Source of the DNA: Symsagittifera roscoffensis
Lineage: Eukaryota > Xenacoelomorpha > Acoela > Convolutidae
Assembly: GCF_963678635.1 (NCBI RefSeq)
Contig: NC_087063.1
Coordinates: forward strand, 41,122,759-41,182,758
Length of the DNA stretch: 60,000 nt
Direction: 5' to 3'
Part shown: positions 32,827 through 44,815 of the stretch, one piece after another
Layout: each line of letters begins with the position of its first letter
Numbering within the stretch: the stretch's first letter is position 1
Made by a program: the position numbers and the translations under genes
The notes under the pieces: model-generated
Databases searched by the model: none
What the model was told of the DNA's origin: nothing
Seen by the model: the letters and a program-made list of their open reading frames with translations, nothing else

Positions 32827-34645
32827 AAATTTCTATTTTTGTCCAATTTTTGATCTTCCGCCACGGCCGCGGCCGTAGGGAGACAGCTACCTTTACATTC
32901 CACAAGAGCTGCGTAACAACAACCCATTGGTCCAGCGTAAAACTGTCTGGTCGCTTCTGATCTGCCCTGTGGAGGTGTCGTGGCTCAAAAACAGAAAGAT
33001 CGTTAATGCCCAGAGAATCTACCTACTCTTTGCGCAAACGCATCTATGTTATTCACAATTTTTTGAATCCAGGCGAAGTCCAATTGTAAATCTAATCTGC
33101 TGATTTGACAATTTCAATATTAGATTTTTACATGGTTTGACTTTTAACCATTACGATCCGAATGTATACTGGTAAGCAATGAACCTTTTTACATCCGTAG
33201 ATTCTGGTTTCAAAACCATTTGAGAGATTTCTTTATCAAAAATGGGCTCTGTCCAATTTCTTTTGGACTTCGTTTGCCAGAACTACTTCACATTTTGCTG
33301 AATCGAACCAAAGTTCTAATGCATCATTATATGTTCCATAGTCGTGCTCCATACCAAAAATCTCACTAAAGGAGCTTTCGCTCCTACTGCTGAGGCTAAA
33401 GAAGCGGGTAAGACACACCCAAGCCACCTTTGGCTGCCGGGTGAACTGCTTGCAAAAATTGGTTATCATTCAGTTTTATATTTCTTACCTTACATAAAGA
33501 GTTTCTTAATTTTCGATTGTATTTTTCCAAAAAACAAAGTTTGTACGCAAAAAATATAGCCCGGCATGCTAAAGCAAAATTTAGGAGGTGAAAAGCATAT
33601 TGTGCATCCAGCTTATCATTGACTTCCGAAAGCTTTTGCAACTCAGCTATTTTCCATTTAGCAGTTCTTTTCGACAAGATTCGCCTATAGGGGATCCCAA
33701 GATTACATGTTCATATTTGGATATTTTTTTTATTTTTGGACATGGTTTTTTGAAATTGACCTATAATTGTATTGTACTGCGTATTGTGATCTGTTCGAAA
33801 AAACAGAGCTCACACTTTTCTGTGTTTAGGCTTAACCCGAAGTCTTTTTCTGATTTCAGTATTTTTGTATGGTCTCGGATTACTATCTTGTAGTCGTCGG
33901 CTAGGTTTACATCATCTACATACGAAACGCGTACGTTTATTTTCGATTCATGCTTTTTTACTAGCGTCTGTATTCTTTACAGCGCTGAAGCCTGCAAAAT
34001 TTTAAATTCTTGCAATCTTAGACGCAATGCAAGCTGTTGCAAACCTCCATCTCTTTCTATGAGAGCGGTAAATTTTGCTCCAAAGAGAAAGATCTTAGCT
34101 ATAATAATAAGGCGCGTAGTAAGAGTTTTCAAGAAAATGAGCCCCGCATTGCTGTTTGACTTACTAATAGCTCATTAAAATTTTGTGGAATGATCTTTTC
34201 CGGACCGGCTCCTGAACCATTTGGAAAAGACATAATTGCTTTGTACACCGCAAACTCAGTTTCCAAAAAGCTGCTGTCGTTTTCCGAGATTGTATCAGTT
34301 CTTTGGGTGTAAAGTTACCATTTTTTTATAGTTAGGACCCGCAAAAAGAGCGAATTTGTCGTCTGCAGCGGCCAGACTTATTGCTCCTTTTATTTTTTCC
34401 TCATCGAAATTGCTGCCGATTGGCTTTACTTCCTGCTGGGGATCGGTCTGGGGTGGGTTTGACCCTTGAGAAAGGGGTTTAGACTGTGAAACAATTTTGG
34501 CTCTTACTCTTTTGTTTGTTATAGAGCTCATAGCTGTCGTTTGCTCACAACCATTTCTTTTGGACTGTTCAAGAAAACACAAGAACAACGTCAAACAAAT
34601 TGGCCAATAAGAAACAATTTCTACGTTGTAGAAAAAGTCATTCAT
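32827..34645 (-). pseudogene. LINE-B reverse transcriptase (unit 2 copy)
   Basis: This is an almost exact copy of the LINE-B remnant in unit 1, with the same stops and shifts. It was therefore already dead when the segment was duplicated. The differences from unit 1 (near 33561 and 34127) are single substitutions. Confidence 0.65.
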
Positions 34646-35226
34646 TTTATCAGAAAGACTTTTTGCCGAGGGAATATGGCTGATTTTATTTAGTTATCTA
34701 GAACTAAGTCATTATCAATTGAAGCATTTTTGACTGATTTCCTATTAACACACATAAGTCATTGAAATTGTTCGATCTTCCTAGAGTCGCTGAGAGTTAT
34801 GTTTACACAATTAACCTGATACCAAATCAAAAAACAATCACATCTAGTCCAGTTTAAAACACTTAAAAACTTGTATATTCCTTTTTGTTTTTCCTCATCT
34901 TGACGGCGCGGCGTAAGGGTAGAAAAAGATGTTGACTGGTTACAAAGGGATTGAACTAACTCATAAAAACAAGTTTGGACTTTATAACTCAAGAAAAAAT
35001 TTTACAAAACTATTTTAAAGAAAAATATAAAATCTCAAAAAACTCTCTGATGAGGAACAATCTCATCCGAGCTCAAAAGGATCACCGGCGCTTCAACAAA
35101 ATCCTCAAGCCATAAACATCTTCCTCCAGACCAGAGATTTTACTTGACAGACCTATCTATAAAACTTCTCAAAGGGCGCCCGACAAACAGGCACAACATC
35201 AAACATATCCCATCCCTTCAACAAGT

Positions 35227-36914
35227 TTATCACAACAATAATTATAAAAGTGATTGCGAATGTTTTATTCAAAAATTTACATCACGAGATAGAGGTAATT
35301 AAAAATGCATAATACAAAAATTTTTAAAGACTTAAAATTTTTAAAGGCTTAAAAGAATTAAAAACTTTAAAGAATGATGAACGATCATTAAAATTGGCCT
35401 AACAACATAACTTTAAAAAATTCAACTAATCAAAAATTTGCCAATTTGAAAATTGCGCTAGAATAGGATCATGAGTATATCATCTCGCTGAGTCGTTCTC
35501 TTGATTTCATCTTTTTTAAAAATTAAATTTACATTTCACATCTCGTTTTGTCTCATTTTCCAATTTCGAAACATTTTTTGTTTCGACATTTATTTTTGTA
35601 TCAGCCAAAAATTCGTTTTCGGAACAATAATTTAAGGGTCAAATCCCTGCTCCCGAATTCATCGCAGGTATTTATTCTCGGGCTCTCCTTCCAGATGTGA
35701 AGTGCAGCTAATGTCAGTAGCTTGACCTAGGTGTTAGCCTAATCTATAACCTCCCATGACATTCCCGAGCTCGAGCCCTTAATTCCAAACTGCCATAGAT
35801 GTTGTCCTAAGGGTGAGTCCTCTTTCCGGTGTTTGTCAATTCCAGCGGTTAGTTGTCCAACCGTTTGGCCGACATAGGTAGAATTACACTCATAACAAAA
35901 AATCTTCTTAACCATTTTTGCTTTTAGTTCACGTGAAAAACAAGACTTTAAGGATGGTAGGCAGGTTTTCAGCTTTTTGGTAATGAAAGTAATTGGCGCC
36001 TTGATTATGTTTCGCACCTATTTACAACAATCACACTTTCATTGCCTCGGTACTGCACCAACATCATGGGTGGTGTGCCTGTATTATCAAAACTCTCTCG
36101 ATGTAGGTCCTTACCAGGGCTCATAATGGCATTTCCTCTGTTGAGTCTGTCAAGGATCCTCGAAACATTTTTCATCAACCCAAGATTTTGGGTAGTGGTT
36201 GTCCAGTCATCATTTTTATACATTCATGGCTTCATCGAATTAATTCCAACTAGAAGTGCTTCTGAGAAGTCCAAAAACTGCGCCTTCTCTTTTGTTATTC
36301 TTTTGATGGAGTGGAGCGCAGCTCCTAAAATTACAATTGTCCCTGTATCAGTTGGTTTTTGATACCATCCAAGGTTTCGTTTCTACGGGTGTTCACGTTA
36401 ACATTACTGTCAAGAAATCAAAGTTGCCTTTCTCGTAAGCCTTTTCTAAGGTAAACTGTAGATTTGGATGTTATGGATTCGCATCTCTTAAAAATTCTTC
36501 TGAATCTCCTTTCACAGTTCTCACAATATCATCTGCATATCTAAGAAAGAGTATCATTTCCTTTGAGTGTTGCTTTTGTTCCCTTAACTCACAGCATGCC
36601 GAGCAAAATCAAACTCTATTAGCATTTTTTCTACATTCCAGTTCTTGAAGCTTACCACATTTTTGATGGAATCAATTTAAACAATTTTCACATTCAACAC
36701 CTTTCTGTCTATACGTAACTTTTTTCCTAATTTCTGGAGAGGAGATGCCATTTAGATCTTCAATTGGCTTGCAAACTTTGGGATTCTTTTTCTTCAATAC
36801 AGTTTCGAACTCTTTCATCCACAAATATGCCAGTATGAGTACAAGAGGGGCTCACATAGCCAAACCATCCTTCTGTGTATAGCACATATCAATGCACTTT
36901 AAGTTTACCTGACC
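35227..36914 (-). pseudogene. Penelope-like element, truncated 3' part (unit 2)
   Basis: Identical in structure to the unit 1 copy and cut at the same base by the unit 2/3 junction. It has the same disruptive mutations. Confidence 0.8.
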
Positions 36915-39900
36915 TATCATTCATAATGCAAAGTACACAGGCAGCGTTCGCAACCTGTATTGCATGGAAGGTTCTCTACTTAAAAAAAGACCTGCCTCTT
37001 ACAAAGCTTATTCAGAAAAATCTGAGTGATAGGGCCCGCTGCACCCTGAATGTCAAAAACTATTGGTTGGAAAAAAAACTTTCATCAAAAACTAAATTTC
37101 TATTTTTGTCCAATTTTTGATCTTCCGCCACGGCCGCGGCCGTAGGGAGACAGCTACCTTTACATTCCACAAGAGCTGCGTAACAACAACCCATTGGTCC
37201 AGCGTAAAACTGTCTGGTCGCTTCTGATCTGCCCTGTGGAGGTGTCGTGGCTCAAAAACAGAAAGATCGTTAATGCCCAGAGAATCTACCTACTCTTTGC
37301 GCAAACGCATCTATGTTATTCACAATTTTTTGAATCCAGGCGAAGTCCAATTGTAAATCTAATCTGCTGATTTGACAATTTCAATATTAGATTTTTACAT
37401 GGTTTGACTTTTAACCATTACGATCCGAATGTATACTGGTAAGCAATGAACCTTTTTACATCCGTAGATTCTGGTTTCAAAACCATTTGAGAGATTTCTT
37501 TATCAAAAATGGGCTCTGTCCAATTTCTTTTGGACTTCGTTTGCCAGAACTACTTCACATTTTGCTGAATCGAACCAAAGTTCTAATGCATCATTATATG
37601 TTCCATAGTCGTGCTCCATACCAAAAATCTCACTAAAGGAGCTTTCGCTCCTACTGCTGAGGCTAAAGAAGCGGGTAAGACACACCCAAGCCACCTTTGG
37701 CTGCCGGGTGAACTGCTTGCAAAAATTGGTTATCATTCAGTTTTATATTTCTTACCTTACATAAAGAGTTTCTTAATTTTCGATTGTATTTTTCCAAAAA
37801 ACAAAGTTTGTACGCAAAAAATATAGCCCGGCATGCTAAAGCAAAATTTAGGAGGTGAAAAGCATATTGTGCATCCAGCTTATCATTGACTTCCGAAAGC
37901 TTTTGCAACTCAGCTATTTTCCATTTAGCAGTTCTTTTCGACAAGATTCGCCTATAGGGGATCCCAAGATTACATGTTCATATTTGGATATTTTTTTTTT
38001 TTTGGACATGGTTTTTTGAAATTGACCTATAATTGTATTGTACTGCGTATTGTGATCTGTTCGAAAAAACAGAGCTCACACTTTTCTGTGTTTAGGCTTA
38101 ACCCGAAGTCTTTTTCTGATTTCAGTATTTTTGTATGGTCTCGGATTACTATCTTGTAGTCGTCGGCTAGGTTTACATCATCTACATACGAAACGCGTAC
38201 GTTTATTTTCGATTCATGCTTTTTTACTAGCGTCTGTATTCTTTACAGCGCTGAAGCCTGCAAAATTTTAAATTCTTGCAATCTTAGACGCAATGCAAGC
38301 TGTTGCAAACCTCCATCTCTTTCTATGAGAGCGGTAAATTTTGCTCCAAAGAGAAAGATCTTAGCTATAATAATAAGGCGCGTAGTAAGAATTTTCAAGA
38401 AAATGAGCCCCGCATTGCTGTTTGACTTACTAATAGCTCATTAAAATTTTGTGGAATGATCTTTTCCGGACCGGCTCCTGAACCATTTGGAAAAGACATA
38501 ATTGCTTTGTACACCGCAAACTCAGTTTTCAAAAAGCTGCTGTCGTTTTCCGAGATTGTATCAGTTCTTTGGGTGTAAAGTTACCAATTTTTTATAGTTA
38601 GGACCCGCAAAAAGAGCGAATTTGTCGTCTGAAGCGGCCAGATTTATTGCTCCTTTTATTTTTTCCTCATCGAAATTGCTGCCGATTGGCTTTACTTCCT
38701 GCTGGGGATCGGTCTGGGGTGGGTTTGACCCTTGAGAAAGGGGTTTAGACTGTGAAACAATTTTGGCTCTTACTCTTTTGTTTGTTATAGAGCTCATAGC
38801 TGTCGTTTGCTCACAACCATTTCTTTTGGACTGTTCAAGAAAACACAAGAACAACGTCAAACAAATTGGCCAATAAGAAACAATTTCTACGTTGTAGAAA
38901 AAGTCATTCATTTTATCAGAAAGACTTTTTGCCGAGGGAATATGGCTGATTTTATTTAGTTATCTAGAACTAAGTCATTATCAATTGAAGCATTTTTGAC
39001 TGATTTCCTATTAACACACATAAGTCATTGAAATTGTTCGATCTTCCTAGAGTCGCTGAGAGTTATGTTTACACAATTAACCTGATACCAAATCAAAAAA
39101 CAATCACATCTAGTCCAGTTTAAAACACTTAAAAACTTGTATATTCCTTTTTGTTTTTCCTCATCTTGACGGCGCGGCGTAAGGGTAGAAAAAGATGTTG
39201 ACTGGTTACAAAGGGATTGAACTAACTCATAAAAACAAGTTTGGACTTTATAACTCAAGAAAAAATTTTACAAAACTATTTTAAAGAAAAATATAAAATC
39301 TCAAAAAACTCTCTGATGAGGAACAATCTCATCCGAGCTCAAAAGGATCACCGGCGCTTCAACAAAATCCTCAAGCCATAAACATCTTCCTCCAGACCAG
39401 AGATTTTACTTGACAGACCTATCTATAAAACTTCTCAAAGGGCGCCCGACAAACAGGCACAACATCAAACATATCCCATCCCTTCAACAAGTTTATCACA
39501 ACAATAATTATAAAAGTGATTGCGAATGTTTTATTCAAAAATTTACATCACGAGATAGAGGTAATTAAAAATGCATAATACAAAAATTTTTAAAGACTTA
39601 AAATTTTTAAAGGCTTAAAAGAATTAAAAACTTTAAAGAATGATGAACGATCATTAAAATTGGCCTAACAACATAACTTTAAAAAATTCAACTAATCAAA
39701 AATTTGCCAATTTGAAAATTGCGCTAGAATAGGATCATGAGTATATCATCTCGCTGAGTCGTTCTCTTGATTTCATCTTTTTTAAAAATTAAATTTACAT
39801 TTCACATCTCGTTTTGTCTCATTTTCCAATTTCGAAACATTTTTTGTTTCGACATTTATTTTTGTATCAGCCAAAAATTCGTTTTCGGAACAATAATTTA

Positions 39901-41180
39901 AGGGTCAAATCCCTGCTCCCGAATTCATCGCAGGTATTTATTCTCGGGCTCTCCTTCCAGATGTGAAGTGCAGCTAATGTCAGTAGCTTGACCTAGGTGT
40001 TAGCCTAATCTATAACCTCCCATGACATTCCCGAGCTCGAGCCCTTAATTCCAAACTGCCATAGATGTTGTCCTAAGGGTGAGTCCTCTTTCCGGTGTTT
40101 GTCAATTCCAGCGGTTAGTTGTCCAACCGTTTGGCCGACATAGGTAGAATTACACTCATAACAAAAAATCTTCTTAACCATTTTTGCTTTTAGTTCACGT
40201 GAAAAACAAGACTTTAAGGATGGTAGGCAGGTTTTCAGCTTTTTGGTAATGAAAGTAATTGGCGCCTTGATTATGTTTCGCACCTATTTACAACAATCAA
40301 ACTTTCATTGCCTCGGTACTGCACCAACATCATGGGTGGTGTGCCTGTATTATCAAAACTCTCTCGATGTAGGTCCTTACCAGGGCTCATAATGGCATTT
40401 CCTCTGTTGAGTCTGTCAAGGATCCTCGAAACATTTTTTATCAACCCAAGATTTTGGGTAGTGGTTGTCCAGTCATCATTTTTATACATTCATGGCTTCA
40501 TCGAATTAATTCCAACTAGAAGTGCTTCTGAGAAGTCCAAAAACTGCGCCTTCTCTTTTGTTATTCTTTTGATGGAGTGGAGCGCAGCTCCTAAAATTAC
40601 AATTGTCCCTGTATCAGTTGGTTTTTGATACCATCCAAGGTTTCGTTTCTACGGGTGTTCACGTTAACATTACTGTCAAGAAATCAAAGTTGCCTTTCTC
40701 GTAAGCCTTTTCTAAGGTAAACTGTAGATTTGGATGTTATGGATTCGCATCTCTTAAAAATTCTTCTGAATCTCCTTTCACAGTTCTCACAATATCATCT
40801 GCATATCTAAGAAAGAGTATCATTTCCTTTGAGTGTTGCTTTTGTTCCCTTAACTCACAGCATGCCGAGCAAAATCAAACTCTATTAGCATTTTTTCTAC
40901 ATTCCAGTTCTTGAAGCTTACCACATTTTTGATGGAATCAATTTAAACAATTTTCACATTCAACACCTTTCTGTCTATACGTAACTTTTTTCCTAATTTC
41001 TGGAGAGGAGATGCCATTTAGATCTTCAATTGGCTTGCAAACTTTGGGATTCTTTTTCTTCAATACAGTTTCGAACTCTTTCATCCACAAATATGCCAGT
41101 ATGAGTACAAGAGGGGCTCACATAGCCAAACCATCCTTCTGTGTATAGCACATATCAATGCACTTTAAGTTTACCTGACC
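36915..41180. repeat. Tandem segmental repeat, unit 3 (4266 bp)
   Basis: This is the same unit with a small T-run change near 37990 and a handful of substitutions (near 38527, 38587, 38632, 38642, 40299 and 40440). Its right end continues without a break into the 5' half of the PLE (41181-42070), which shows that unit 3 holds the parental arrangement. Confidence 0.97.
37094..38911 (-). pseudogene. LINE-B reverse transcriptase (unit 3 copy)
   Basis: This is the same remnant again. The N-terminal piece differs by several residues from units 1 and 2 (GAINLAASDDKF and YKKLVTLHPKN), making unit 3 slightly the most divergent. Confidence 0.65.
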
Positions 41181-42070
41181 TACAGCAAAGTTTAACAACT
41201 TCTTCATAGTGTGGCGTGCAATGTATGAATATTTCGTATGAAGTTTTCTGAGTGCAATGTCGATAGCTTTTTTGAGTGGAACATTAGTGACAACTTTTCA
41301 ACATCTAAAAAATTTATTTTCTCATCAGAGTTTAATTCAATAACCTCTCATGCTTCTTTCGTGTATGTTTCTATGCTCGCCCCCTTAATTTTATCAAAAA
41401 ACTTGGCCAATCATTTATTCACAGGTTGCAGTGGTATGTCTTTCTTGTGTACTTTTGCTAAACCATAGAGACGAGCCGGTTGACAACTTGATGACCTCAA
41501 TTTGGTGTAAAGATGTTTATATATGTCAATTCACTTTTTTAGACTCAACAGCACTTTTTTAACGTCTTTCTCAGTTTTTAACACCACCAAACCATCAGCG
41601 TTATTCATTGCTTTACCAAATGGTGTCTGTTTCACTCGCTTTACATAGGCTTTAGCCGCCGCTTCAATTTCTCACAACCACTCTCCGGCTACGTTCTGAT
41701 TTTTCAACTGGGATAGAAAAATATCATTATCAGCCAAAAATTGAGTTACTTTGATTTTATCGCCAACTCGGTATTTCAGTCACTGGGTTAAAACTTCTTT
41801 CAACCACCTTGGCAAATAAATACCTTCCAAAGCTACTACTGATCTGTCAACTTCTTCGCCTAGCGGTCTATCTTGTCTTTCTGAGAGTTTTTTGATTTTG
41901 TTTTTGTGGGTTTCCTTCACTCTGCTTGAATTCCTTCTGTTTTCTCTTATAATGAAGTTCAAAACTGACTGACAGCCAAAATTGTTCAAAAAAACCCCCC
42001 TCTGCATTACCACTCTCGTTTTCCCTAACTTGTCGCTAATGTTCTTCGCGTCAGTTTTAGCCTCATTTAT
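39493..42070 (-). pseudogene. Penelope-like element, most complete copy (unit 3 plus flank)
   Basis: This copy includes the RT 5' half outside the array. From 42070 leftward: EINEAKTDAKNISDKLGK, VRVV-type N-terminal helices, KIKKLSERQDRPLGEEV, KVTQFLADND, NADGLVVLKTEKDVKKVLLSL and ARLYGLAKVHKKD with P(L)QPV (41440-41475, the 'LYGLPKxHKxxxPLRPI' block of PLEs). Inside unit 3 follow YADD (near 40780) and the GIY-YIG segment (40005-40283). Stops remain throughout. A possible 3' splice site (TTTCATTCTTTTTAG/CTAAAG, near 42092) precedes the N-terminal part; introns are known in some PLEs. Confidence 0.8.
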
Positions 42071-42263
42071 TTCAGTTTTGAGAAGCTTTAGCTAAAAAGA
42101 ATGAAATACCTGGTCCAAAACAAAACCGTTTTCGGGCAATCAGAACTGCAAAAATTCCGGTATAATCTCGTTTTGCGAGCATTTTCTCAGTTTAAAGTCT
42201 ATCAAAACAAATATTTGGCTTAGGATACCATTTTGGATGATCTTGCACTAGTCATACGAAATT

Positions 42264-42814
42264 TTACTGTCTAGTATACATTGTAAAATTGGTGGGGTGA
42301 GAATTGTTGAGTTCATCAATTCGCAGGCCACGAGAAATGAACCTGACAAGACACAAAGCAAAGAACAACCAAAAAAACACTAACAGTTTGATGAAGTACC
42401 ATCCGCGTGATCCCTCTTCTTCCGTTTTGCTAGTGCCCTCCTCCTTGTCTATGTAGGTCTGTTTGGGTTGTTTTGTCTTGCCAATTAATCCTGCTAGGTT
42501 TCCCTGATTCTCCACTACCAGGCTTTGCGACTTCAACTCCATGGCGCTATCTCCGTGAAGCTCCAAAAACTCAAAAACTCTCCCACCAACTCTGGCTCTT
42601 GTTTTTCCTTACGCTTTGATTGGAGACACTTGGTCACGGGAATGCTCGAAATGCCCGTCCCTTTCCGCGCTTCCTCGATGTCGGGCAGGCCCTTCCTCCT
42701 ACAATACACTATTGCCCTGATTCGTGTTCTTCTCGTCTTTAGATAGTTGGAAATATCTTCTGGGCTGCCGGGTCGATATTTGTTTGATCTGTGGCTGCTA
42801 GCTGAATTTTTCAT
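42264..42814 (-). CDS. Unidentified ORF with one membrane segment, upstream of the PLE
   Basis: Two overlapping minus-strand frames (42814-42533 and 42566-42264) look like one protein of about 180 residues with a frameshift near 42560. The first part is basic (SNKYRPGSPEDISNYLKTRR..., CRRKGLPDIEEARKG). The second has GLIGKTKQPKQ, an acidic stretch, then a hydrophobic run (WYFIKLLVFFWLFFALCLV), likely a transmembrane helix, and ends at 42264. It lies about 200 bp 5' of the PLE RT on the same strand, so it may be an accessory ORF or 5' exon of that element, or part of a host gene disrupted by it. No family is recognised. Confidence 0.4.
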
Positions 42815-42818
42815 GACG

Positions 42819-43025
42819 TCATACCACTACCATGTCTTCTCTCGAGTGCAGGAGACCCTTATCTACTAAGATTTGCAAATTTTTCTCCCTATTTTTTGTG
42901 TTGGGATTGAGAGAGAGTCCGGTAATAGTGATTTCGATTGTTGAATAGACCCTTCTTTTGTCTTTTAGTTTATGGTGTGGCAAAATAGCGGCAACCATGT
43001 AAGCAATTCTGGACTCGACTTTATG
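42819..43025 (-). CDS. Unidentified exon-like open frame
   Basis: On the minus strand a pyrimidine-rich tract (TTGCTTTTTCTGTCTCTC...) ends at GCATAAAG near 43022. It is followed by an open, protein-like frame of about 65 codons (VESRIAYMVAAILPHH, RRVYSTIEITITGLSLNP, LVDKGLLHSREDMVVV) ending at TGA near 42819. A possible donor GTATGA lies at its end. A TGACGTCA palindrome lies at 42815-42822, next to this stop. It could be the exon before the 42.5-kb ORF. Function unknown. Confidence 0.35.
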   Translation of the reverse strand, partial: HKVESRIAYMVAAILPHHKLKDKRRVYSTIEITITGLSLNPNTKNREKNLQILVDKGLLHSREDMVVV

Positions 43026-43179
43026 CAACAGTAAATTAAAAAAGAGAGACAGAAAAAGCAATAAAATTTTTGAATTATATACACATATATTTGTTTTGAA
43101 AATCTGTAAATTTCTAGGTAAAATCTTTATCAATTATTCTGTACAAATCCTTGTACAAGATTTACTGGTTCCCTCTTGA

Positions 43180-43640
43180 AATTAAAACTATTCTAAAATC
43201 TAGCTCAACGCTAATGGATAATTTTTACAAAATTTACATAACGGAATAGAAGCAAACAAAAAAAGTAATTTACGAAGTTTTCCGCACACTTGACACTTGT
43301 GCTTCATCAAATTTAAAATTTTTAAGTTTTTATGAAATGATCATTGATCAAACAATTATCCTAAGACATTGGCAAAAAGTTTTTCTTTTAAATTTCAACC
43401 CATCAGATGTTTGCCTATTCGAAAATTGCGACAAAATAACATCGTAATTATATCATTAGACTTAAATTTCTGAAACATTCTGCTACTTTTATTTTTTAAA
43501 TAAATTAAATTTTAATTTAATTTTTGAATTTGTCTCAATTTTTTTCGAGACCTGTCAATTTTTTATTTCGAATATAATTTTGTTATTAGCCGAAAAATTG
43601 TTTTCCGAACTATAACCTAAAGGTAAGCTTCAAGGAGTTG
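43180..43640 (-). repeat. Inverted PLE 3'-tail segment
   Basis: It aligns, in the same plus-strand direction, with 31130-31380 (the tail of the minus-strand PLE): GTTTGCCTATTCGAAAATTGCG, ..TTTGTCTCAATTTT..TTTCGA.., TTATTAGCCGAAAAATTG-TTTTCCGAAC. It stands directly before a plus-strand PLE (43680), giving that element an inverted copy of its own 3' tail at its 5' side, a layout known for Penelope-type elements with LTR-like repeats. Confidence 0.6.
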
Positions 43641-43679
43641 AATCTAGAAGTATAGCTAAAACTGTTTGGTTTTTACTCG

Positions 43680-44815
43680 GCATGCTGTGAGTTAAGGGAA
43701 AGCAAGCAACACTCAGGGGAAATGAAACTATTTCTGAGATATGCAGATGATATCGTGAGAACTGTGAAAGGAGATCCAGAAGAATTTTTTGAGAGCTGCG
43801 AATCCATTAAATCCAAATCTATAGTTTACCATAGAAAAGGTTAACGAGAAAGGCAACTTTGTCTTTCTTGGCATTAACGTCAACGTGGACACACATAAAA
43901 ACGAAACCTTGGATGGTATCAAAAACCAGCTGATACAGGGACAATTGTAATTTATAGGACCTGCGCTATAGGAAGAACATAAAAGAAGGCGCAGATTTTC
44001 AAATTTATAGAAATTTTGCAACTTGGAATAAGTTCGATAAAGTCATGAAGGTAAAAAAAACAATGGTTGGAAAACCAATACCCAGAATCTTGGAATGAAA
44101 AAAATTGATTCCAGGATCCTGAACAGGTTCATGAAAGAAAAGGCCAACACGAGCCCAGGTAAGGACCTACATCAAGGGAGTATTGATAATACAAGCAAAC
44201 AACCCATAATGATATTGCAGTACCGAGGAAATGAAAGTCTGATATTTGCAACAAAAAAGTGCGGAACATAAGAAGGCACGTTTTTGACAACACGAGAAAG
44301 ATGAAAACCTGCCTACCATCCTAAAAGTCCTCTATTTTGCTAGAACTAAAACTAAAAGTGATTTACAATAATTCATGTTGTGGTTATAACTCTATCTATG
44401 TTGGCCAAACAGTTCGACTTCTATCCGCTAGAATTGACGAACACTGAAAAGACTACTCGCCCGTAGGACAACATCTAAGGCAGTGTGGGAAATGGAAGCA
44501 CGAGCGCGGGAATGTTATGGGAGGTTATAGACCAAGCTATTACAAAGATCAACCTACTGGCATTAGAAGCACTTCACATCTGGAAGGAGAGAACGAGAAT
44601 AAACACGCGCGTTGAGTTCAGAAGCAAAGAACTGGCCCTTATGTTAGACTTTCGGCTAATACAAAAACAAAAAAATTTTCGAAAAAAAATGACATGTTTC
44701 GAAATTGGAAAACGAGACAAATCGAAAAATAAAATCTAAAATTAATTTAATTGAAAGAGAATGATTCAGTTGTTCAAAAAATGAATTACAAATATTGAAT
44801 AAAAAACTACTAGGT
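43680..44815 (+). pseudogene. Penelope-like element, plus strand, 5'-truncated
   Basis: It starts inside the RT (GCATGCTGTGAGTTAAGGG) and reads LFLRYADDIVRTVKGDP (near 43730), then a FVFLGINVNVDT block, NETLDGIKNQLIQGQL and a PLE linker with LQYRGNESL. It ends with YNSIYVGQTVRLLSARIDEH (GIY-YIG segment near 44390) and SAGMLWEVIDQAITKINLLALEALHIWKERT (44500-44600). The AT-rich tail (to about 44815) is the reverse complement of the 43180-43640 segment type. It is closely related to the array PLE but on the other strand, and several stops and shifts are present. Confidence 0.78.

Larger units (their letters stand above)
32648..36914. repeat. Tandem segmental repeat, unit 2 (4267 bp)
   Basis: It is exactly 4267 bp after unit 1, with the junction CTGACC/TATCATTC. 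The junction joins an interrupted PLE RT sequence to LINE-B C-terminal sequence, so it is the duplication breakpoint. Confidence 0.97.

Noticed and set aside
41238-41468. Plus-strand 76-codon frame
   Set aside because: Antisense to the 5' half of the PLE RT (LYGLAKVHK block on the minus strand).
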